This document shows positions 37,795-49,485 of a stretch of 64,000 nucleotides of DNA, piece after piece. Every line of letters starts with the position of its first letter. Position 1 is the first letter of the stretch. The notes under the pieces are model-generated. The model made no database searches, had not been told where the DNA came from, and was given only the letters and a program-made list of their open reading frames with translations. The stretch covers positions 204,762 through 268,761 of the forward strand of contig VKON01004058.1 in assembly GCA_009741485.1 (NCBI GenBank), written 5' to 3'. Made by a program: the position numbers and the translations under genes. The DNA comes from Malurus cyaneus samueli (lineage: Eukaryota; Chordata; Aves; Passeriformes; Maluridae).

Positions 37795-40700
37795 TCAGAG
37801 CTCCACATCCACGGTGTCCTCCTCATGGTCCTTGCTGTCTGTGGAGTCGGCGCTCGCAGGCTGGATCACCCTGAATTGTGACAGCTTCGCTGCCTTCTGC
37901 TCCATGCTCTGCTTCCTCCACTTGATCCTCCGGTTCTGGAACCAGACTTTCACCTGCATGGGAAAGTCACAACGGCTTAATCGAAGGGTTCTGGGAGCCC
38001 TTTTCCAATGCCACGTGCTTCCGAGGTGGATATCCCCAAAAGGGGGATATCCTTTAAAATGCGGGCATGCATGTTCCCTCAGGGAACAGTGAATGAGAGC
38101 AAGAGGAGGTGACACTGTCGATGGCAAAGTGGTGAAGGGAAAGGATCAGGGCAGAGGGGGATGCAGCTGCACTGAGGAGGTTCTGGCCAGTGAAGCGAAG
38201 GAATCAGCTCCCTAAGGAGCCCCTGAACCCATCCCCAGGAGTGCAGCTGCATGATGAGACCCCCAATAATTATCCTTTGTCCCCCCAGAATTGGCCTTGC
38301 TTTGCTCTCCCTTTTCCCCAGCTGAATTTAGATCCCATTGGGGAAGATCACCTGGCTCCTTCTTCCCACGCTAAACAAGCAGTGGGAGGAGCAGGAACTG
38401 GTTCGGAAGAGCAGGAAAAATAATTATATCCAGTGTCATAAAAGGAGACTGGAAGCACAGTCTGCAGAGGATCATAACAATGCAGACACATCACCCAACC
38501 CAGCTCAAACTCTAAAGCACAGCAGAGTTGTGCTTCTGAATGCTTTTTGTTCCACTTCATGGATTCAGAAATCTTTTCCAGAAACCATCCAAACTCCAGG
38601 CACATTTCTTCCGTGTCACCTTGAAGCAGGGTGTCCCGTGGGTCACTTTGCACCGTGTCCTCCTCCCACCACTGTCCCCAGTGGGAACATGACCACAGAG
38701 CAGCCCCATGAGCAGTTCACCAGCCCAGCTCCCACATCCCTTACCTGAGTCTCTGTGAGATGCAGGGTTGCAGCCAGGTCCACTCTCTCTGTGCCCACCA
38801 TGTACTGCTGCTTGAGGAACTCCTGCTCCAGCCGCTCCAGCTGCTCTGGTTTGAAGACTGTGCGGACCCTTTTCATCTTGCAGGGCCCCCCTGATCTCCA
38901 AGGCCCAGCAGGGACCAGTGAGTTGGTCCCGACACAGTGAGACAACTCCAGACCTGCGAGGAAGCAGCAAAAATTGAAGGATTCTGCACTGAAGGAGGTG
39001 GGAGAAAGCACCAAACCCAGCAGGGATGTCCCTGCCTTGTCCCTACACAGGTAATCTCATCTAGGCTCCCTTTCCCATGAAAAGCTGGAGCAGATGATTT
39101 TTTGAGGGCCTGTTCTATGATTTTACACTTAGGTACCATCAAGGACAGTCCTGGACATGCAGCCAGACCCAACAAAATCAGCACTCAGTAAGGTGGGCAG
39201 GATTTGTCCTCTGTCTGTAACAGGGTAATAAATTCTATCAAGAGCTGCAGAACACAAAAATCCTGATCCCGTCTCAAGAAGCCCTGAATCACAAATGTTC
39301 AAAATTTGGGGGAATTTACCCCAGACTGGCCCCTGATTTTACCCTTCCCTTGACACATTGTGTCCAGGATGCAGCTCTCATGCAGGACCACATCCTGCAC
39401 CTCTGTTCCCAATAAAGTTCCCAGCATGCCAGGGAGTTAGCAGGGCTAACAAGTGTATCTGGCCTCTGTCTCCAGCTGTGGCTGGAGGATAACTCTAATT
39501 AGCATAAATTAGCATACAATACAACACCAGCACTGCCACGGCACCAGCTGGCACCTGCCTAAGAGCGGTGGTATCTTCTCTTCCTAAATCCCTCATCCTC
39601 CCTGATCCAGTTGCTGTCCCTGTTCATTGCAGAGGGGTTGGTCCTTAAAAATCCTTTCCAATCCCAACAATTCTGTCATTCCATGCCCTGCATGCCCAGG
39701 TGATTGCACTGGAGAACCTCTCCAGGGCTCACAGTACAGAGTGAGGGGTTTAGGAGCCACGGAATGCCAGCACTGAGGGCACCGTGGCTTTCCCCTGCCA
39801 ACACCAAGCACCAGATTCATTTTAAGATAATCCACTAATTACAACCAGTGGGATTTTCCACATGGAAAGCACCAAATGCACTGGCAGGATCAGGCCAGTA
39901 ATGCTCCCCATCTTTGCTGTTCCAAAATATTGTGGCAAGCCAGGTTTCTCTGACTTTTATGGAAATATTGCACATAATGATCCCCATTCACACCCGCTAC
40001 TTATCTCTCCTTTAATGACTGATGCTGTCACGTTCTCCAGGCACAAACTGCACCTTGACCTACTTATTTTCATTAATTGGGTGTAAGTTCTGCGTGTGTT
40101 TAAGGATTTGTGGGATGCAGACCTGACAGCTTAACAGCTGTAATTGCACTTAAAGCTATTCTCTTCATTAAAATCATTTCACCCATCACTTTTTGTTTCT
40201 ATTTTAACGCGGGGATAATAGCAAGTGTAATTTCCAACATGAAATGCTGAGTGGAAATAGCTCTGCAAATTGTTTAACTGTGTTTTCATACCTGTATGTT
40301 TGATGTGATTCAAAGATTAGCACAACTGAGCAGATGCTGTCTCATGAAAGAAATAATATATAAAATAGTCGTGCTAAGTACTTAATAAAGGATCAGCAAA
40401 TACTTTTGGTATCTGAATATTGTAGCATGGGGATCAAATCTGGAGTTCCTTATGCACACAGAATATGGGCCAGGCTGCAGGTTTTGCCTGGAAAACAGCA
40501 AGATCACGCTCTGAATGCTTAAAATGAACACTTAATTTCAAGAAAAATAGTCTGAATAGGGATATTTTGTTAAAATCGATTGGTTATTGTCCTTAAAAAG
40601 TTAAGGTGAAAATAGAGCCTGATGGATCAGGCAGTATCATCCATCAGCAGGTGTAAATTTTGCCCAACGATCAACAAAAACTTTTTTTTTCTTAGATGCT

Positions 40701-42923
40701 TCTGCACAAAAATTGTGAATTTTTGAGGGCCGGGTGCCGCAAAACATTTGGCAGGTTCATTTCTGTGAGTGAAAAATTGCAGAGGAAGGAAATTTAGAAA
40801 GGAACGAGGTCAAAGTTGCGAGCAGAGGGATCCACACAGCAACAGAAGTGGAGAAATTAATTCTGGGAGCAAGGCTTTCAGAAATTACAGGTTTTTTTTA
40901 TTAAAACCCTGGCAGTGAAGTGCCTTACTGATTTATGAAAGGAGAGAATAATAAATGCCAGTGTGTGTAGAGTCACACGTAAAACTTCATAGAATCGCAG
41001 ACTGCTTTGGGTTGGAAGGGACCTTAAAGATTATCCAGTTCCACCTCTGACACCTTCCAGGGACCAAGCTGCTGGAATACTCTTTTTAGCTCTGTCACTT
41101 TACTATTAAAACTACCCCAAGTTTTTGTCTCCAGCGCAAATGTAAGCGGTGAGTTTGGATATCCTGCACCAGTCTCTGAACTGGGGACTGAATGATAGAT
41201 TAGTAAAATCTTGTAGCATCTTGAGGAATCAACCACAGGATTTTTATCAAAGTGTTCAGAGATATTAGGCGTGTTAGAAATTGTCTCGTAATCATTAAAA
41301 AAAAAACGAAACAAAAAAAACCCAAAACCCAAAAAACAACAACAACAAAAACAAAAACAAAACAAAAAAAAAAACAAAAAAAAAAAAACAAAAAAAAAAA
41401 AAACCACCAAAAACACAGATTAAATGTTCATTTTTGGTCTCGCTATATCGATCACTTACAGAGGGGGAAAAAACTATAAGGAAAGTTTTCCCTCTCCTTC
41501 CACGTCCCACAAACTCCGCCCAACACTTCACCCTCGGGGCTGCTCCAGAGGCTGCAGGGAACGAAAGTACAACGGCAGCGAGGGAAATGAAGCGATTTTG
41601 GGTAACCCAGACCCCGTTATTTCTCCGCGCGGGCGGTGCCGGCCGAGCGCCTGGCGAAAAGGTCCCGCATCCCTTCCCCGTGTGCGGCATCCCCGCTCGG
41701 TGCGGGGCATCCCCGCCCGTGCGGAGCCATCCCCGCTCTGTGCGGAGCCATCCCCGCTCTGTGCGGAGCCATCCCCGCTCGTGCGGAGCCATCCCCGCTC
41801 TGTGCGGAGCCATCCCCGCTCGGTGCGGAGCCATCCCCGCTCTGTGCGGAGCCATCCCCGCTCTGTGCGGAGCCATCCCGCTCGTGCGGAGCATCCCCGC
41901 TCCGTGCGGAGCCATCCCCGCTCGTGCGGAGCCATCCCCGCTCGGTGCGGCCATCCCCGCTCGGTGCGGAGCCATCCCCGCTCGGTGCGGAGCCATCCCC
42001 GCTCGGTGCGGGGCATCCCCGCTCGGTGCGGAGCCATCCCCGCTCGGTGCGCACCATCCCCGCTCGGTGCGGGGCATCCCCGCTCGGTGCGGAGCCATCC
42101 CGCTCGTGCGGAGTTATCCCCGCTCGGTGCGGGGCATCCCCGCTCGGTGCGGAGCCATCCCCGCTCGGTGCGGGGCATCCCCGCTCGGTGCGGAGCCATC
42201 CCCGCTCGGTGCGGAGCCATCCCCGCTCTGTGCGGAGTTATCCCCGCTCGGTGCGGAGCCATCCCCGCTCGGTGCGGGGCATCCCGCTCGGTGCGGAGCC
42301 ATCCCCGCTCGGTGCGCCCATCCCCGCTCGGTGCGGAGCCATCTCCGCTCGGTGCGGAGTTATCCCCGCTCGGTGCGGAGCCATCCCCGCTCGGTGCGGA
42401 GCCACCCCCGGCTCGGTGCGGAGCCATCTCCGCTCGGTGCGGAGTTATCCCCGCTCGGTGCGGAGCCATCCCCCGCTCGGTGCGGACCATCCCGCTCGGT
42501 GCGGAATCCCCGCTCGGTGCGGACCATCCCCGCTCGTGCGGAGCCATCCCCGCTCCGTGCGGAGCCATCCCCGCTCCGTGCGGAGCCATCCCCGCTCCGT
42601 GCGGAGCCATCCCCGCTCGGTGCGGACCATCCCCGCTCGGTGCGGAGTTATCCCCGCTCGCTCCCCGCTCCTCATACCCCCCTGCCCGGCTCACCTGCAC
42701 CGCGGCCCAGCCCCAGCCCCAGGCGCCGGGCAGTGGCCCCATCCCCGCTAGCGGTGGCCCTGCCGGGGTCGCTGCGGTCCGCCGCGGGCCAGCGCGGGGC
42801 CGGCGGCCCGGGTCACGGAGGGCGGGGCCGCGGCGCGGCGGCTCCCGGGCGAGCAGCGCTTCGATGTGGAACGAACGTTTTGGGGGGCGCGCCCGGGCGG
42901 GGGCGCGCCGGGCTCTGCAGCAT
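37795..42923 (-). CDS. NOTO: NOTO copy A, Not-class homeobox repressor
   Basis: Notochord/organiser homeobox transcription factor of the Not family. Exons: 42923-42695, 38953-38745, 37953-37795. Exon 2 starts in phase 1 and encodes [15 protein letters not shown], then homeodomain residues [43 protein letters not shown]. Exon 3 completes it with [19 protein letters not shown] (Gln50, Asn51), then an acidic tail [14 protein letters not shown]. Exon 1 carries a Groucho-binding eh1 motif, [13 protein letters not shown]. The ATG frame and the eh1 frame differ by one base and shift back before the donor, so exon 1 probably holds two compensating sequence errors, or its start is elsewhere. A TATA-like ATATAAG lies at 42961-42955. 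Intron 1 carries a large CpG-rich array. Confidence 0.9.
39480..40420. promoter_or_regulatory. Candidate conserved regulatory DNA in NOTO-A intron 1
   Basis: Low-GC, non-repetitive sequence unlike the GC-rich surroundings. ATTAGCATA occurs twice exactly 10 bases apart (39498 and 39508). Further homeodomain-type cores (CATTAATTGGG, TTTAATGACTGATG, CATTAAAATCATTTC) follow, together with TTTAACGCGGGGATAATAGC. No coding potential. A small CR1 tail (CCTTTCCAATCCCAACAATT) is at 39630-39690. Enhancer function is inferred from composition and motif density. Confidence 0.45.
40985..41090 (-). mobile_element. CR1 LINE 3' end
   Basis: CATAGAATCGCAGACTGCTT, TGGGTTGGAAGGGACCTTAA, AGATTATCCAGTTCCACC: antisense CR1 tail. 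Confidence 0.88.
41297..41411. repeat. A-rich low-complexity tract
   Basis: AAAACAAAAAAAACCC-type sequence of about 115 bases. Not attached to a recognisable retrotransposon body. Confidence 0.9.
41690..42665. repeat. CpG-rich 21-bp minisatellite in NOTO-A intron 1
   Basis: About 46 copies of CATCCCCGCTCGGTGCGGAG plus C, with one-base length variants. Each unit has three CpGs, so the array adds well over 100 CpGs. It ends about 30 bases from the exon 1 donor (42694). CCATCCCCGCT also occurs inside exon 1 near 42740. The array creates open frames of about 470-550 codons on both strands that are not genes. Confidence 0.95.
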
Positions 42924-42929
42924 GGCCGG

Positions 42930-43010
42930 GTCGTTGCGGCCACCGGCCCGGCCGCTTATATGGAGGGGGGGCCCGGGAGCCGGGCTCCTATGCAAAGCGC
43001 GGCGGGGGGC
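42930..43010 (-). promoter_or_regulatory. NOTO-A core promoter
   Basis: On the minus strand CTTTGCATAGG (42998-42988, octamer/POU-like) precedes CCATATAAGC (TATA box, 42961-42955) and the ATG at 42923. TATA-to-ATG spacing is about 32 bases, matching NOTO-B. Confidence 0.65.
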
Positions 43011-43054
43011 GGCGCGGGGACTGCACACACCCCGCTGGCTGCCGGGCACCCGCA

Positions 43055-43215
43055 GCCACCCCTGCCCTCCTAAGTGACACCCACAGACACCCTGCCCCCC
43101 CTAGTGACACCCACAGACACCCCTGCCCCCCCCTAGTGACACCCACAGACACCCCTGACCCGCTACTGACACCTCACAGACACCCCTGACCCCGTACTGA
43201 CACCCCACAGACGCC
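43055..43215. repeat. About 31-bp repeats upstream of NOTO-A
   Basis: Five to six copies of TAGTGACACCCACAGACACC plus a C-rich spacer. Confidence 0.85.
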
Positions 43216-43859
43216 CCACAGACAGCCCTGCATTCCTACTCACCCCTGCTTCTCTGTCAACATCCCCAAGGACACCCCAGTTTCCACACAGACACCCCTT
43301 CTTCCCCACCAACACTTCCACCAAAACCCTCCTTGCGCTCAAGCTCCTCCATGGACCCCACTCCTTCCACACAGCACCCCCATGGAAACTCCCGCTTCCA
43401 CTGACAGCCCCACAGAACCCCGTTCCCCGTGGACACCCCACAGATATTCCCCACTCCATGTCAGCTCTCCTTCCGTGCCCGTTCCTCCACAGACACCTCT
43501 CCTTCCACCCTGACACCCTCATGGGTGTCATACCCCTCTTTCCCTGCGGTCACCCCCACTGTCACCCATCCTGTATTTTCCCCTGCAGTCACCCATGCTC
43601 TTTCCCCGTGGACCACCACACTGCCACTCCTTCCCCATGGATGCCCCCATGGATAATGGTTCCTTCCTCATGGACCCCACACCAGCACCTTCTCCTTCTT
43701 CACAGACATCCAAAACAACACCCAAACTCCTTCCTTCCCAAAGGATACCAGCACCAATCCCTTCCCCACACACTCCCACAGGGACACCTGCAGTCTTCCC
43801 CAGGTCCCATTCCCAAACTGCCCCTGACATCCCCTGACCTCACAGGTGCCCACACCATC

Positions 43860-44815
43860 CCCTGAGCACACAGGAGCACCCACAGCATCCCCTGTCACAC
43901 AGGAGCACCCACACCATCCCTGTCACACAGGAGCACCCACACCATCCCCTGTCACACAGGAGCACCCACACCATCCCTGACCTCACAGGAGCACCCACAG
44001 CATCCCCTGTCACACAGAAGCACCCACAGCATCCCCTGTCACACAGGAGCACCCACACCATCCCTGACCCACACCATCCCCTGACCTCACAGGAGCACCC
44101 ACAGCATCCCCTGGCACACAGGAGCACCCACAGCATCCCCTGACACACAGGAGCACCCACACATCCCCTGGACCACAGGAGCACCCACAGCATCCCCTGA
44201 GCCTCACAGGAGCACCCACAGCATCCCCTGTCACAGGAGCACCCACAGCATCCCTGAGCACACAGGAGCACCCACAGCATCCCTGAGCACACAGGAGCAC
44301 CCACACCATCCCCTGACCTCACAGGAGCACCCACACCATCCCCTGACCTCACAGGAGCACCCACAGCATCCCCTGTCACACAGGAGCACCCACAGCATCC
44401 CCTGTCACACAGGAGCACCCACAGCATCCCCTGTCACACAGGAGCACCCACACATCCCCTGAGCACACAGGAGCACCCACACCATCCCCGGGGCTCACAG
44501 GAGCACCCACACCATCCCCTGAGCACACAGGAGCACCCACAGCATCCCCTGACCACAGGAGCACCCACAGCATCCCCTGAGCACACAGGAGCACCCACAG
44601 CATCCCCTGGGCACACAGGAGCACCCACAGCATCCCCTGAGCTCACAGGAACTCCCACACCATCCCCTGACCTCACAGGAGCACCCACACCATCCCCTGT
44701 CACACAGGAGCACCCACAGCATCCCCTGTCACACAGGAGCACCCACACCATCCCCTGTCACACAGGAGCACCCACAGCATCCCCTGACCTCACAGGAGCA
44801 CCCACAGCATCCCCT
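43860..44815. repeat. 30-bp minisatellite, about 32 copies
   Basis: Unit CACAGGAGCACCCACAGCAT plus CCCCTGTCAC or CCCCTGACCT. The 195-codon cysteine-rich open frame on the minus strand (LLCDRGCCGCSC type) is a by-product of the repeat. Confidence 0.95.
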
Positions 44816-44819
44816 GGGC

Positions 44820-45940
44820 ACACTCCCCAGGCCATGGACTACAGACCCCAGGATGGGCTGTGCCAGCACAGTGTGCCCCTGTGCCAAGGGCAATGTGTCT
44901 GTGTACCTGCCCAGGTGTGCCAGAGTGTGTGGGAATATCTGGGATAAGGAACAAGCACCCCAGGAGCTGACACAGGATCTGTGCTCTGAAATGGAACCGG
45001 TGCCACCCCTGTGTGACACCCTCAGAACCAGGCACGGCCACATGGGCTGACAGGCATGGCACAGACACCCTCCCAGGTGGGATTCCTGCTCAAATCCCAC
45101 CAAATTCTCACTGGAAATTCAGTCCACCGTGTGCAAACACAGAGAAATCCTGGAGTCTCCAGATTAATAAACACAGAGCAAAATCCCCTGTGGTTTAATA
45201 AACCAGCATTAACCATCTCTGCAGGCACAGGCTCTCAGGCCATATCCATTAAATCCTGCCTTAAATAGGGATTCATGCCATTTAAAGTTTCTTTTGCCTG
45301 CACAATCCATCGAAATAATTATAAAAATCTCAGTATTTTTGAGCATTTCAAAGCAGATGGGAATACACAGGCAGGATTATCCTGCTCATGAGGAAGCACT
45401 CTGGTGATGGCTACAGGATCCTCAGGGAGGAGGATACCCACAGAAGACAAAAGAGTCTCTAAAGTTTGCCTTTAAAACACGTTTTTTTCCTGCCTTTTAG
45501 CATCCTGTCTTCCCCAGCAGCTTCCAAATAAGTGAATAAATACAGCTGCTGCTTTATTGCTCCTTATCCAAACACGCAGCTCTGATCCTGCTGCCGTGGA
45601 AGCACAGCCTTAATTGGAATCACACGTTCAAAGCTGGGCAAGTGCTGAAGCCTCTCCCAAAAAAAAAAAGAGTCACCTTGGAGAAAAAAAAAAATCCTTG
45701 GAGAGTCACAGCTCCTGGTTTTGCTGGCACAGAGGGTGTGTGGGATTGAACACAGGTGTCATTATACAAAGTTTGGGGTTGTTTTATTAAAAGGTTGTTT
45801 AATCAATTCATTATTTTTGCTCTTTATAATAAGTTGTGAGTGGTGCTGTGATTCCCATGGAGAGCGATATTGGAGCTGCTGCTGTTAATAAAGGATCTCT
45901 ATTGAGGTGGTTGGAATGGGTGAGCTGCAGGCAGGGCAGC
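44820..45940. other. Intergenic DNA, nothing recognised
   Basis: Moderate GC, becoming AT-rich after 45240. No exon, CR1 tail or repeat array supported. Two short A-runs lie near 45660-45700. Confidence 0.5.
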
Positions 45941-45949
45941 CTGGATGGA

Positions 45950-46640
45950 TCCCCTGGGAGGATGGACGGACAGACAGATGGACAGGGAGTGCTGGGATGA
46001 CAGGGATGACCGGGATGGACAGGGAGTGCTGGGATGGACAGGGAATGACTGGGATGGACAGGGAGTGCTGGGATGGACACGGACAGGGAGTACCAGGATG
46101 ACAGGAGTGACTGGGATGGCAGACAGGTGGACAGGGAGTGCTGGGATGGACAGACAAATGGACAGGGAGTGACTGGGATGGACAGGGAGTGACTGGGATG
46201 GACAGGGAGTGTGGGATTGGACAGACAGGTGACTAGGAGTGATGGGTGGACAGGGAGTGACTGGGATGGACAGGGAGTGATTGGGATGGACAGAGAGTGA
46301 CCGGGATGGACAGACACATAGACAGGGAGTGCTGGGATGGACAGACAGATGGGCAGGGAGTGAGCAGGATGGACAGAGAGTGACCGGGATGGACAGGGAG
46401 CACTGGGATGGGCACGGAGTGACTGGGATGGTCACGGAGTGACTGGGATGGACAGACAGATGGGCAGGACACTGGGAGAAGGAGGATGACCAGGATGGAC
46501 AGGGAGCTGCTGGGATGAACAGGGATGCTGGATGACAGAGATGGACAGGGAGTGCTGGGATGGACAGGGAATGACTGGGATGGAGAGACAGATGGACAGG
46601 AAGTGCTGGGATGGACAGACGGATGGACAGGGAGCTGCCA
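45950..46640. repeat. 20-bp minisatellite, about 30 copies
   Basis: Unit GGATGGACAGGGAGTGACTG with variants (GACAGACAGATGGACAGG). Confidence 0.93.
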
Positions 46641-46689
46641 GGCTGCTCACCCAGCCAAACCCCAGCTGACTTTTCCCTTCTGCTCCCAC

Positions 46690-46815
46690 TCGGCCGAAGC
46701 CGCTGCCTAATGATGTGTCCTGTTTCCCATTAGTGCTGTGTGCTCAGCTAATGCATTTTGGTGGGAAAGCTGGAAATTTTCACTCGCTGGTAATGACTTG
46801 GGAAATGTAGCACCC
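46690..46815. promoter_or_regulatory. Candidate conserved non-coding element
   Basis: GCCTAATGATGTGTCCTG, CCCATTAGTGCTGTGTGC, GCTAATGCATTTTGGTGG and TCGCTGGTAATGACTTGG give four ATTA/TAAT cores in about 120 bases, in unique sequence between two arrays. Inference only. Confidence 0.3.
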
Positions 46816-46954
46816 AGCAGCCACCAGAGCGGGGGGCTCGGGCTGGGACCCCCCACCTGCCCTGCCCACACCAGCTCCAGCCCCTGGCCCCAGCCCCTCC
46901 AGGAGAGGAAATGGAAAGGATTGGGATCTGATCTCTTTGTTTTTTGGTGGTGGT

Positions 46955-47010
46955 TATTTTATTTTATTTTATTTATTTTATTTATTTTTTATTTTATTCG
47001 CTATATTCTG
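46955..47010. repeat. (TTTTA)n microsatellite
   Basis: TTATTTTATTTTATTTTATT followed by degenerate TTTAT units. Confidence 0.85.
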
Positions 47011-47199
47011 TTCATTAAATTTTATTCCAGTTTTGTTTTTCAAGGGCATAGAAAATAAAAGGGAAGGGGGGTGGCTCTTAGGGGGAGTTTCTTTGGGAAG
47101 GGGTAAAAAAACATCCCAACAACAAAAACAACAACCCAAAAACCCCCCAAAAAGCCCCCAGCCCTTTGTAAACATCCCCCCTGAGCAAAGGGAAGGAGG

Positions 47200-47850
47200 T
47201 GAAAAGCATTTCCTGATAACTCCATTAAAGAATGAGGCTGCATTAACATTCCAAGTCCCTCGACAAGAGATGAAAGTGGAGAACTCGAGTTCAGCCTCTC
47301 CTGCTCCAGATGTTATTATGGGCTCCCTGAAAGGTTTTTTTATTTCTTTTTTTGCAAAGAGACAAAGATGTTGCCTACTTCAAACGGGGCTAATTGATGC
47401 TAATGACTATCAGATAGAGGGGGGGCCTCTTCCCCCCTGCCAAGGGGAAAGAGAGAGCGCATTTTACAATCCCCCCATAGAAAACGCCCCACTCTTCAAT
47501 CCAGGTTGGTGCTTTAGGGATTTTTGTTCCTCCCTGGCTGCTGCTTTCTCTCCTCCTCCTCGTTCCCCCCCTTCCCCGCTTCATCTTTTCTGTCCCCCTT
47601 CTTCTGGGCACCCCGCAGCTCTCACTTGTTTGCCCATGAGAAATTTCACACCTCGCCTGTCCGCCGGTGAGGAGAGCCTGGCTCCATTTCCATCCCTCTT
47701 CCAGTCGCAAACCCATCCCAGCGGGGCGAAAGAGGTGGCGGAAATTTCCCCAAACCCCCAGCAAGCACACGCGAAAACGTGACAGGGGATTTGGTGCATC
47801 TGTAATCCGAGGTGTGAGTCCTCCTGCCGGCGGGGAAACATCGGCTGGAG
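47200..47850. promoter_or_regulatory. Candidate notochord enhancer with two T-box half-sites
   Basis: Unique, non-coding stretch between the two NOTO genes. It holds CTAATTGATGCTAATGAC (47390), TTTCACACCT at 47644-47653 and GAGGTGTGAGTC near 47809 (both close to the Brachyury half-site), TAATCC at about 47804, and AACAAAAACAACAACC near 47120. A pyrimidine-rich segment lies between. Function is inferred from motifs and position. Confidence 0.4.
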
Positions 47851-48769
47851 CGGGAGCATCCTTTCGGGGAGGGAGAGGATGGATCCCGGGCTCTCGGGAC
47901 TGATGAGCCGGGCGTGTTCTGCTCCTCAGGGGGCTGAACTCCTGAGCTCGTGTTTTTTAATAAAAACTGCCTTAAAAGTGGGGTTCTGAACGGCGGGGTT
48001 TGGCGTTATGTTGGATTTCTGCAAACGTTAATCCAGTGTTAATCCACAGTAACAATAAATAATAATCCATAAACCAGTGATGGGCAATTAGGAACCCCAT
48101 GGCTCCTTGAGCTGGTGATTTGCACCTTTCCAAACTGGACCCCACTGAATCCTCCAGGGACAGGGGAATGGGGATCCATCTTTGCTGGGAGAAGAGGAGC
48201 ACAGGTTTTCTCCAAGGAGGATGATGGATGTGATTCTGTTCCTCCACCATAAAGCCTTGAGAAGATAAACTCCTCGAGCTAACAATAGTAACTGTGGGTG
48301 CTCTGTGCACTGGGAGCACCTGGAGAGGGGGTGCCAAAGGAGCTTTGTCACCCTCAGCCGGGTCTGGGAGAGCTGCCAGGAGCTCCAGAGAAAGGTGCTG
48401 GAGTTGGCTCTGGGCAAACCCCATCTCTGCGGTTCCAGGAGGATCCAGGGGCCACCTTATGGGGTGCCACCACCATTCCCAAACCATCCCCAAACTGGGG
48501 CAAGGACAGGAGCCAGGGCACCATCCTGCACTCTGAAAATGCTGGAGAACAACGGGAGCCCGGGTTCCAGGTGACAAGGGCAAGGCCACCCCCAAATGTC
48601 CCCTGCCAGAACCCAGTGTCAGTAGCAGCATGAGATGGACAGGAGAATTGGGAACATGCAGGTTTTTTTAGAGGAATGTCATCCCCAACGCTGGCCTGAA
48701 GAGGAGTCTGTCCCCATTCTCTTCATCCCTGTCACCTCCTTTTGCTCCTGCCTGTCAAACCTCCCCAGG

Positions 48770-48895
48770 AGCCAATTCAATATGTCCAAGGCCAGGTTGG
48801 ACAGGATTTGGGAGCAATCCGGGGTAGTGGCAGGGGGTGGAACGAGATGGACTTTAAGGTCCCTTCCAAGCGCAGCCATTCCACGATTCTGTGTT
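48770..48895 (+). mobile_element. CR1 LINE 3' end
   Basis: AAGGCCAGGTTGGACAGGAT, then AAGGTCCCTTCCAAGCGCAG and CCATTCCACGATTCTGTG. Confidence 0.85.
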
Positions 48896-49424
48896 GGTGC
48901 AGTGGAAAATTGTCCCTGCACACCCCAAGGTTTGTGCTCCGGGGGGAGGCAGAGGACAGCATCCCCCTGTCCCCAGCCCAGACAGCCAATACACACCCGA
49001 GCAGCCCTTCAGACATCACTCCCCGGCTTCATTGTCAGGTTAATTTGGGATAATGGCCTGCAAAGCACCTCAGCCCCATCCAGGTCTCATTAGCACTTGA
49101 TAATATCGAGCATCCTGAGGAATGAGGGCTTCTCCCCCTCCTCCTCCCCGGGGCAGAGCCCCGCGGCCAGCCCGGGCCGATTCATCACGGGATGGGCATG
49201 TCCAGGCAGGAGCCCAGGGCAGGGCTGGATTCCACCGCAGCCTTTCCTTGGCGAGGTGTCCCCGAGCCCAGCGGGGTCGTTCCTCCGGACCCCACTCCTC
49301 CATGGCACATCTGGGCCCGGATCTCAGCCAGATGTGGAATGAGGGAGCGGGATGTGCTGTACCCCACACCCCTCACCCTTCCCGCAAACACCGCGTGGAT
49401 TGAGTGCACGGGTTCAATTTACGG

Positions 49425-49485
49425 CGTGCTTGGACTGGATGACCTTTAAAAGTCTCATCCAAGCCCATAATTCCATAATTCCATG
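49425..49485 (+). mobile_element. CR1 LINE 3' tip
   Basis: TTGGACTGGATGACCTTTAA, AAGTCTCATCCAAGCCCATA, ATTCCATAATTCCATGG. Confidence 0.75.

Noticed and set aside
41424..43077. Open frames of 547-549 codons (plus) and 471 codons (minus)
   Set aside because: Produced by the 21-bp CpG array, which lacks stops in several frames on both strands. Only the small exon 1 part of the minus frame is a gene.
43840..44427. Cysteine-rich (LLCDRGCCGCSC) frame resembling metallothionein or keratin-associated proteins
   Set aside because: The pattern is just translation of the 30-bp repeat, and equivalent open frames occur in the other phases.
30655..44815. Regular arrays considered as CRISPR or CRISPR-like loci
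   Set aside because: Units are contiguous without unique spacers, and the genome is vertebrate.
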